Source of the DNA: Verrucomicrobiota bacterium
Lineage (GTDB): Bacteria > Verrucomicrobiota > Verrucomicrobiia > Limisphaerales > Pedosphaeraceae
Direction: 5' to 3'
Length of the DNA stretch: 38,475 bases
Assembly (NCBI GenBank): GCA_021325145.1
Contig: JAJPHR010000018.1
Coordinates: 1 to 38,475 of the forward strand
Below are positions 33,401 to 38,475 of the stretch, piece after piece; position 1 is the first letter of the stretch, and the number at the start of each line of letters is the position of its first letter. Position numbers and translations under genes: made by a program. The notes under the pieces were generated by a model that saw only the letters and a list, made by a program, of their open reading frames with translations, ran no database searches and was not told where the DNA came from.

Positions 33401-33791
33401 ATTCTGTCTTAATTGGTTGCTCGGTCTTTCAGACCATTCAATAATACGACGAATGGGCGAAGGCATTTGGGACATTCGCGTAAACTTTTATTTTCCGCTG
33501 ATTTGCAGGCAGTTAGGCCGTTTTTTCATCCTCCCGTGAAGATTTTTGAAAGATCCGCCCTTCGCGTTACGTATTAATATTGAAGCAACCAAAGTCACAC
33601 CCGAACCCCCGCCCTGGCTGGCTTCGCCAGGGGCCGCAAACGAAGGGATTCTCCGCAACCAGTTATGCAACGTCACTTGAGGAACTTTGGAGCGTCGCCC
33701 TCGGGCTGCCGCGCCATCGGTCAACCCGGCGAAATGGGTGGCCACAGTTCGGATGGTGGCAAAAACCATTAGTTATCAACAAACCAAACAA
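33401..33791. other. Non-coding region between the ECF operon and the S1/P1 nuclease gene
   Basis: 391 bp. It contains the ECF-type promoter (33446-33474) on the minus strand and a short stem CCCTGGC...GCCAGGG (33612-33632). The rest, including the open frame 33488-33769 on the minus strand, gives no convincing protein and has no recognised RNA. Confidence 0.55.
33446..33474 (-). promoter_or_regulatory. ECF42-type promoter site for the VOC-GFA-VOC-SRPBCC-DoxX series
   Basis: Minus strand TGTCC (33474-33470), 18 nt, CGTCGT (33451-33446). Box sequences, spacing and the CATT before the second box equal those of 30986-31014. Start near 33439 gives a leader of about 39 nt before the ATG at 33400, again like the other site (about 38 nt). 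Two such sites in one locus, with neither in coding sequence, support a shared sigma factor. Confidence 0.7.
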
Positions 33792-34739
33792 ATGAAAAAA
33801 GCATTGTCATTTATTTTGCTATCGGCCAGCACGTGTCTTTCCGCTTTCGGCTGGGGACAGGAAGGCCACCAAGCCGTGGGCCAGGTCGCCAAAGGCTTGA
33901 TCAGTGATTCCACACGGGCGCAAATCGTCAAAATCCTCGGGAATGACGACCTGGCCGCCGTTGCCACCTGGGCCGACGAGGTGCGCGCGGCGGCGCGCGG
34001 TCAGGGGCCGTTGACAGCGGACCCGGAAGCGAAACAATTCAACAAGACCTTCCCCGACAATTCGGCCTGGCATTTTGTAAACCTGCCTCTGGGTGCGGCC
34101 CAATACACCGATGGTGCGCTGGGCAGCGCCACAAACGATGTCGTCCACGCAATCAACAATTGCGTCGCCGCACTCGAAGGCACGCCATCCAAATTGTCCA
34201 AGGTTCAGGCCCTGCGCCTCCTAGTCCATTTTGTGGGGGACATCCATCAACCGCTCCACGTGGGAACCGGGTATTTCGAGATTGATGACGTGCACAACCC
34301 GGTTTTGATTACCGATCCGGCGCTGGCCGTTGGCAAACCCGACGACGTGGGAGGAAACGACCTGTTCTTCACGGCATCAGAAGAACTGCATGCTTTTTGG
34401 GATGTCACGCTGGTGAAGAATGTGGCGAAAACCGCCGACTTTACGGCGCTGGCCGGGGTTCTCTCCCAGAACATTGACACAACAAAATGGAAGGATTCGG
34501 GTGATCACCACGTTTGGGCGAAAACATGGGCCGGCGATTCAGTGCAACAAGCGCTCCAGGCATATCAGCCCATCACGTTTGGGGCGGCGGAAGTTGACAC
34601 GCATAACCGGTTACGGAAAATCTCCATCACGAAACCCGCCTCGTATGAGCAGGACGAGACGACAATTGTTCAAACGCAACTTGCGAAAGCCGGGTTCCAT
34701 CTCGCCGAACTACTGGACAATATCAACTGGAAGAATTGA
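33792..34739 (+). CDS. Secreted S1/P1-type zinc nuclease
   Basis: 315 residues from the ATG at 33792. The signal peptide (MKKALSFILLSASTCLSAFG) would be cut before WGQEGHQAVG, giving a mature protein with Trp at position 1 and His at 6, as in P1 nuclease, where the N-terminal Trp binds zinc. Other ligands expected are visible: Asp in TWADEVR, His in AWHFVN, the HFVGDIHQPLHVG motif, GGND and HAFWD. Such enzymes cut single-stranded DNA/RNA outside the cytoplasm and remove 3'-phosphates, for nucleic-acid scavenging. The gene is single, with an unclear ribosome site. Confidence 0.93.
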   Translation: MKKALSFILLSASTCLSAFGWGQEGHQAVGQVAKGLISDSTRAQIVKILGNDDLAAVATWADEVRAAARGQGPLTADPEAKQFNKTFPDNSAWHFVNLPLGAAQYTDGALGSATNDVVHAINNCVAALEGTPSKLSKVQALRLLVHFVGDIHQPLHVGTGYFEIDDVHNPVLITDPALAVGKPDDVGGNDLFFTASEELHAFWDVTLVKNVAKTADFTALAGVLSQNIDTTKWKDSGDHHVWAKTWAGDSVQQALQAYQPITFGAAEVDTHNRLRKISITKPASYEQDETTIVQTQLAKAGFHLAELLDNINWKN

Positions 34740-34795
34740 TTGACCGCCCCCCGATAACATGGCGACACCCTGCTCGGGACGGCTCCCATAGCCCT

Positions 34796-34826
34796 AACTT
34801 GAGGTTTCAATTTGGAACCTCAGGTT
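34796..34826. other. Stem-loop between convergent genes
   Basis: AACTTGAGGTT (34796-34806) and AACCTCAGGTT (34816-34826) pair with one mismatch around a 9-nt loop. It lies between the nuclease gene (ends 34739) and the fucosidase gene (ends 34881). A bidirectional terminator is possible, but neither strand has a T-run. The sequence just before it, AGCCCTAACTT, also occurs in repeat R2a (15218-15228), so it may be a decayed R2 copy. Confidence 0.45.
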
Positions 34827-34880
34827 GTTCACTTCCTCCGGGTCAGTTGGAACATGAAGTCTGCTCATGTCGGTTTGGCG

Positions 34881-36551
34881 TTACTTGATCTTCAAGGCAA
34901 AGGCAATGTCGCACGGCTTCTTGTCGGGCAACGAGAGCGAAAGCCCGTTCTCGTCGCGAGTGAATTTCAATTTGCCGGAAGTTCCCAGCAGGCGCACGCT
35001 GCTAATCTTGCCCGGCCAGTATGAAGAGTTGCTGCCGAGGGACTTGACTGTAATTTTGTTGTCCGGCGGAAAGGCCAGAACGATGGCGTAAAGCGTTTTG
35101 CCGTCTTTGGACTGAGTGAAGCGGATGTCCTCCGCCGTGAACGGCTTCTTCTGGGTGTCGCTCTGGCCGCCGAAACGCCCTTTCTCAACCGCGACCGTCG
35201 AGGGACCTTCGCCATAAACCTTCCACGGACGCGTTGCGTAAAGGGCGCCGCCGTTGACGCGCATCCACGCGCCGATGTCGGCCACGATTTTCAACTCATC
35301 CGCATCCGGCGTGCCGTCGCGCTGCAAAGGAATGTTCAACATCAGGTTGCCGTTCTTGCTCACGATGTCCGCGAGCATCGGAATGACGGTGGCGGCGGAT
35401 TTGTAGCGGTGCCGCTCGAAGAGACCGCGGTTGTAATGCCAATCGCCGATGCAGGTGTCGGTCTGCCAGGCAAACGGCAGGATGCTGTCCGCCTTGCCAC
35501 GTTCGATGTCATAGACCATCGCCTTGCGCTGGGTTTCATCGAGCCTTTTGGCGTTCATCACGGCTTCGTTGTGGCCATGCAACTGGATGCTGGAATTATA
35601 GAAGTGCGCGGCCAGGTTGAGGCCGAGGTCGTCGCTGATACCATGAAATGGGAGCACGCTGTCGTCGAAATAAATCATGTCCGGCTGGTAATCGTCCCAA
35701 AGCTGCTTGGTGCGAAGAAAGAATTTGGTCATGTAGGCCTCATCCGGGACACTGCTGCCCTTGGTCGGGTCCCAGTCCCAATCGAGCTTCGTGCCGGGCG
35801 TGTGGTTTTGCGCATAGAGATCCTGTGGATCAAGACCATCCCACCACTGGCCCTTGCCATCGGCTTTGGTAATTTTGCCGTCGTAAGGCATGCCGGCGAA
35901 TGCGCCGTCCTTGTCCGCGCCCTGCGCCGGTTCGTACCATGTCCACGCGCGTGAAGCGTGAACACTCACGGCAAAGCGCAACCCGTTTTTTCGCGCGGCC
36001 CTGGCCCAGCCGCCTATCAAATCCTTTTGCGGGCCGAGAGCGACGGAATTCCATGGCTGGTATTTTGAATCCCAGTTGTCGAAATTGTCGTGATGGTTGG
36101 CCAGCGCCATGAAATATTTCGCGCCGTTCGCCTTGTAAAACGCCAGGAGCTTGTCGGGATCAAAGTTTGCCGCCTTCCATTGGTGGATGATGTCCTTGAA
36201 ACCGTTGGTGGAAGGATGCCCGTATTCGGCGAGGTGGGATTTGTAGTCAGGATCACCCGGCATATACATCCTGCGTGCGTACCAATCGCCATGTTCCGGT
36301 TCGCATTGTGCCCCCCAGTGCGCCCACATGCCGAACTTCGCATCGCGGAACCAGTCGGGAACCTGGTATTGGGAGGAGAGTGATTCCCAGGTCGGCTGGA
36401 ACGGGCCGGGGGCAATGGCATGCACCGCATTGCCCGGAGAGGCATCGACCATCGCGGGTTTCGTCTCCTTCGTGCCAGGCGACACACAGCCGGAAAAGGT
36501 GGCGGCGATTGCCAGACAGGTCAGCGCAGGTTTTAATTTGCAGTGGATCAT
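34881..36551 (-). CDS. GH29 alpha-L-fucosidase, predicted lipoprotein
   Basis: 556 residues from the ATG at 36551. MIHCKLKPALTCLAIAATFSGC ends in a lipobox-like FSGC, so Cys22 is likely lipidated and the enzyme is anchored to a membrane. The 76 codons upstream overlap the region of the divergent MFS leader and are not used. GH29 features are strong: WFRDAKFGMWAHWG, EYGHPSTNGFKDIIHQWKAANFDP, AKYFMALANHHDNFDNWDS, then DMIYFDDS, which likely holds the catalytic nucleophile aspartate. NLMLNIPLQRDGTPD is also typical. It removes terminal alpha-L-fucose from glycans. Its divergent neighbour is an MFS transporter, which could import the released sugar; that link is inference. Confidence 0.92.
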   Translation of the reverse strand: MIHCKLKPALTCLAIAATFSGCVSPGTKETKPAMVDASPGNAVHAIAPGPFQPTWESLSSQYQVPDWFRDAKFGMWAHWGAQCEPEHGDWYARRMYMPGDPDYKSHLAEYGHPSTNGFKDIIHQWKAANFDPDKLLAFYKANGAKYFMALANHHDNFDNWDSKYQPWNSVALGPQKDLIGGWARAARKNGLRFAVSVHASRAWTWYEPAQGADKDGAFAGMPYDGKITKADGKGQWWDGLDPQDLYAQNHTPGTKLDWDWDPTKGSSVPDEAYMTKFFLRTKQLWDDYQPDMIYFDDSVLPFHGISDDLGLNLAAHFYNSSIQLHGHNEAVMNAKRLDETQRKAMVYDIERGKADSILPFAWQTDTCIGDWHYNRGLFERHRYKSAATVIPMLADIVSKNGNLMLNIPLQRDGTPDADELKIVADIGAWMRVNGGALYATRPWKVYGEGPSTVAVEKGRFGGQSDTQKKPFTAEDIRFTQSKDGKTLYAIVLAFPPDNKITVKSLGSNSSYWPGKISSVRLLGTSGKLKFTRDENGLSLSLPDKKPCDIAFALKIK

Positions 36552-36801
36552 AAGATAAAATCTATCAGCGATAATCGGGCTGCTACAGCTTGAGACACGT
36601 GTGGGTGTTGTGGCTTCACCGAAAGCGTGCAAAAAACGCCGGGTTCTGTCAACGATGCCATGGTCAGGCAAGCTCCAATGAGCGCACCACTGGCACACTG
36701 GCTTTGGCTTCCGTCGAAAAAGCAGCAACGCTTGCCAACCGGAGGCTGGTGGCTTCGGCACGTTATTTGCACCTTCCACGCGCGCACCGCGCTTGAGTTG
36801 C

Positions 36802-36830
36802 TTGACAGTATCACCGGACTACCGGAAAAT
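36802..36830 (+). promoter_or_regulatory. Candidate promoter placing the transcript start at the MFS ATG
   Basis: TTGACA, a perfect -35 box (36802-36807), 17 nt, then GAAAAT (36825-36830). The ATG at 36837 follows after 6 nt, so the transcript would start at or next to the start codon. The same geometry occurs at 10013-10048. Confidence 0.45.
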
Positions 36831-36836
36831 TTGCGC

Positions 36837-38210
36837 ATGCCAGATCCCACGCAAACATCAGCTCGCCCCGCGACGGCGGGAGCCGCTCTCAAGACGAACG
36901 CTTTTGACGGTGTCACCGGTTATCACTGGCTCGTGTTCATCATCGCCGCGGCTGGTTGGTTGTTCGATTGCATGGGGCAGCGAATTTTCGTGCTGGCGCG
37001 CGAGCCCGCAATGCGCGAGTTGCTCGGAGCAGCGGCGTCCGATGCGGACATTAAATCCTGGGGAACGTGGGCCACATCCATCATGATGGTTGGCTGGGGC
37101 ACAGGCGGAATTCTATTCGGCTTGATGAGCGATCGCTTGGGGCGCGTGAAGACCATGGTGGCAACTTTGCTGGCGTACACGGCTTTTTCCGGCCTGACCG
37201 GGCTGGCCCATTCCGCACCCGTATTTCTTGCTTATCGTTTCCTGGGAGGGTTGGGCATTGGGGGCATGTTCGGAGCGGCTACGACGCTATTGGCGGAGAG
37301 CGTTCCGAGCCGGGTGCGGCCACTGGCCCTGGGAGCGATGCAGGCGCTTTCGGCGCTGGGAAATATTTCAGGGTCGTTGTTGAGCCGCTGGATTCAACCG
37401 GGCGCGCGAGACTTTTACCACGGCTATGCGGGCTGGAGATTCATTTTCTTTGTGGGCGCTCTCCCGGCGGTGCTGGCGATCATCATCCCGTGGGTGCTGG
37501 ATGAGCCCGAGCCCTGGAAGGAAGCGAAACGTCTGGCTGCGCAAAGCAAGGATCCAGCCCAGCAGGTGGGTTCGATCGCCGACCTTTTCCGGCATCCAAT
37601 TTGGCGGAAGCATCTGTTGGTCGGCGTCGCGCTCGGCGTTTCGGGGATGGCGGGATTATGGGGCATCGGTTTCTTTTCGCCTGAACTCATTTCCACGGCA
37701 CTGAAAGGCGAACCGCAAAACATTGTGGACACCGTACGGGCTTACGGCACCACGTTTCAGGATGTCGGCGCATTCCTGGGCATGCTCTGCTTTACGTTTG
37801 CGGCGACGTACTTGGGCCGCCGCAAGGCTTTCCTGGGCGCTTTCATTCTCTGCCTCGTCGCGACAATTTTTGTTTACAACAACCTGCGGAGCGGCGTTGA
37901 TGCTTATTGGATGCTTCCCATCATGGGGTTTGCCCAATTGTCGGTCTTCGGGGGCTACTCGATCTATTTCCCGGAACTGTTCCCCACACGGCTGCGCGGG
38001 GTCGGCATCAGCTTTTGTTACAACACGGTGCGTTACATCACCGCTGCATCGCCTGTAATGCTGGGCAAGTTGAACAGTACGCTGCAGGCCAATGGCGTCC
38101 ATGAGCCCTTCCGCAAAGCGGCGACCATCCTTTCCTTCGTATTCCTCCTCGGCCTCGTGGCGCTGATCTGGGCGCCGGAGACCAAGGGCCAGCCCCTGCC
38201 GCAGGATTGA
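36837..38210 (+). CDS. MFS transporter (sugar- or acid-porter-like)
   Basis: 457 residues from the ATG at 36837 (MPDPTQTSARP). An open stretch from 36627 is not used because it would overlap the promoter and read poorly. About 12 hydrophobic helices are visible. The first cytoplasmic loop has GLMSDRLGRVKTM (MFS motif A) and the second half has the related YLGRRKAFLGAFIL. AYRFLGGLGIGGMFGAATTLLAESVPSRVRP and IYFPELFPTRLRGVGIS are typical of the AaeX/sugar-porter-type group within MFS. The substrate is not determined; fucose or a related sugar acid is possible given the divergent fucosidase gene. Confidence 0.9.
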   Translation: MPDPTQTSARPATAGAALKTNAFDGVTGYHWLVFIIAAAGWLFDCMGQRIFVLAREPAMRELLGAAASDADIKSWGTWATSIMMVGWGTGGILFGLMSDRLGRVKTMVATLLAYTAFSGLTGLAHSAPVFLAYRFLGGLGIGGMFGAATTLLAESVPSRVRPLALGAMQALSALGNISGSLLSRWIQPGARDFYHGYAGWRFIFFVGALPAVLAIIIPWVLDEPEPWKEAKRLAAQSKDPAQQVGSIADLFRHPIWRKHLLVGVALGVSGMAGLWGIGFFSPELISTALKGEPQNIVDTVRAYGTTFQDVGAFLGMLCFTFAATYLGRRKAFLGAFILCLVATIFVYNNLRSGVDAYWMLPIMGFAQLSVFGGYSIYFPELFPTRLRGVGISFCYNTVRYITAASPVMLGKLNSTLQANGVHEPFRKAATILSFVFLLGLVALIWAPETKGQPLPQD

Positions 38211-38222
38211 GACAAAAAAATC

Positions 38223-38244
38223 GGCCTGGGTTTTGACCCAGGCC
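38223..38244 (-). terminator. Intrinsic terminator of the prepilin-like gene
   Basis: GGCCTGGG (38223-38230) and CCCAGGCC (38237-38244) form a perfect 8-bp stem with a 6-nt loop. On the minus strand the stem is followed by GATTTTTTTG, a seven-T run, so it terminates transcription from the right (prepilin) side. It starts 12 nt after the MFS stop, so it may also help end that transcript. Confidence 0.82.
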
Positions 38245-38274
38245 AATCTTCTGCTAAGGAACAGAGGCGCTTGC

Positions 38275-38475
38275 TTAGTTCAGGACGTGCGTCGCGGTGA
38301 CGATGAGGCACTGCGGGGCATTGGTCAGCGTGTTGATGCTGTAGCTGTTGGCGAAGTTCGTGTCCGAAGTGGCGGGACAGGTCGGCACGGCCCCAACGCC
38401 GCGGCCCAGGTAAGGCTGGATGTCCGTGGTGCCCGGGGTGGTCGTGGCCGCCGCCTTGAACTCCAGCGCCCACTG
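38275..38475 (-). CDS. C-terminal part of a type II secretion/prepilin-like protein
   Basis: The frame is open from the right edge to the TAA at 38275, giving the last 66 residues; the start is outside the window. It begins QWALEFKAAATTTPG and continues DIQPYLGRG, VPTCPATSDTNFANS, with two cysteines, ending PQCLIVTATHVLN. The QWALE...DI..YL...TCP...Y...CxI..HVL pattern is that of short verrucomicrobial prepilin-type proteins, which carry an N-terminal methylation site and are present in many copies per genome. An intrinsic terminator follows 31 nt downstream. Confidence 0.75.
   Translation of the reverse strand, partial: QWALEFKAAATTTPGTTDIQPYLGRGVGAVPTCPATSDTNFANSYSINTLTNAPQCLIVTATHVLN

Noticed and set aside
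33612..33632. CCCTGGC/GCCAGGG stem as a terminator
   Set aside because: No T-run on either strand and no gene ends next to it.
33488..33769. 93-codon minus-strand open frame upstream of the nuclease gene
   Set aside because: No homology signal or start context; it ends just before the ECF-type promoter and looks like spacer.

Overview
The window looks like chromosomal DNA of a Verrucomicrobiota bacterium, probably the Pedosphaera/Limisphaera side of the phylum. The inference rests on the C-terminal part of a verrucomicrobial-type prepilin at the right edge, several FG-GAP/ASPIC-UnbV secreted proteins, multihaem cytochromes with TPR tails, a subtilase-like protein ending in a 'FFRLxxP' tail, generally weak Shine-Dalgarno sequences, GC-rich codon use, and four families of short palindromic repeats between genes. 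No rRNA, tRNA, CRISPR array, phage or insertion-sequence transposase was recognised.

Layout. (1) 1-6477, minus strand: a LytS-type histidine kinase and LytTR response regulator (4-bp overlap), then an alginate-export-like outer-membrane barrel, a membrane-bound pentahaem cytochrome with TPRs, and the start of another gene. This resembles a regulated electron-transfer module. (2) 6582-9864: an ASPIC/UnbV protein whose start lies inside a dispersed repeat, and two diverged DUF4252-type proteins. (3) 10013-15203, plus strand: an asparagine-synthase-like enzyme, a secreted heptahaem cytochrome, a radical SAM enzyme and a flavin halogenase-like oxidoreductase. The last three are coupled by GTGA and ATGA overlaps. 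I do not recognise this as a described pathway. (4) 15320-19072, minus: a 1250-residue FG-GAP protein with two ASPIC/UnbV domains, followed by a 0.9-kb non-coding stretch. (5) 19880-25984: TCA-cycle genes, namely sucB and lpdA (lpdA is bracketed by two copies of a GAGGAC-rich inverted repeat) and, on the other strand, fumC and a class I fumarase. (6) 26091-28450: a LysE-type exporter and a degenerate subtilase. (7) 28578-33474, minus: an ECF42-type locus with sigma factor, two YCII/DGPF proteins, DoxX, SRPBCC, two VOC proteins and a GFA protein. Two near-identical promoter-like sites (TGTCC-N18-CGTCGT) precede its two transcription blocks. (8) 33792-38475: an S1/P1 nuclease, a GH29 fucosidase lipoprotein, a divergent MFS transporter and the prepilin fragment.

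How they may work together. Regions 1 and 3-4 both combine multihaem cytochromes with calcium-binding-type FG-GAP proteins, which suggests periplasmic or outer-membrane redox chemistry. Region 7 is a self-contained sigma-factor regulon in which the two promoter sites can be read directly. The most novel candidates are the region 3 enzyme cluster, the paired ECF promoters, and the way short repeats supply start or stop codons or bracket single genes.
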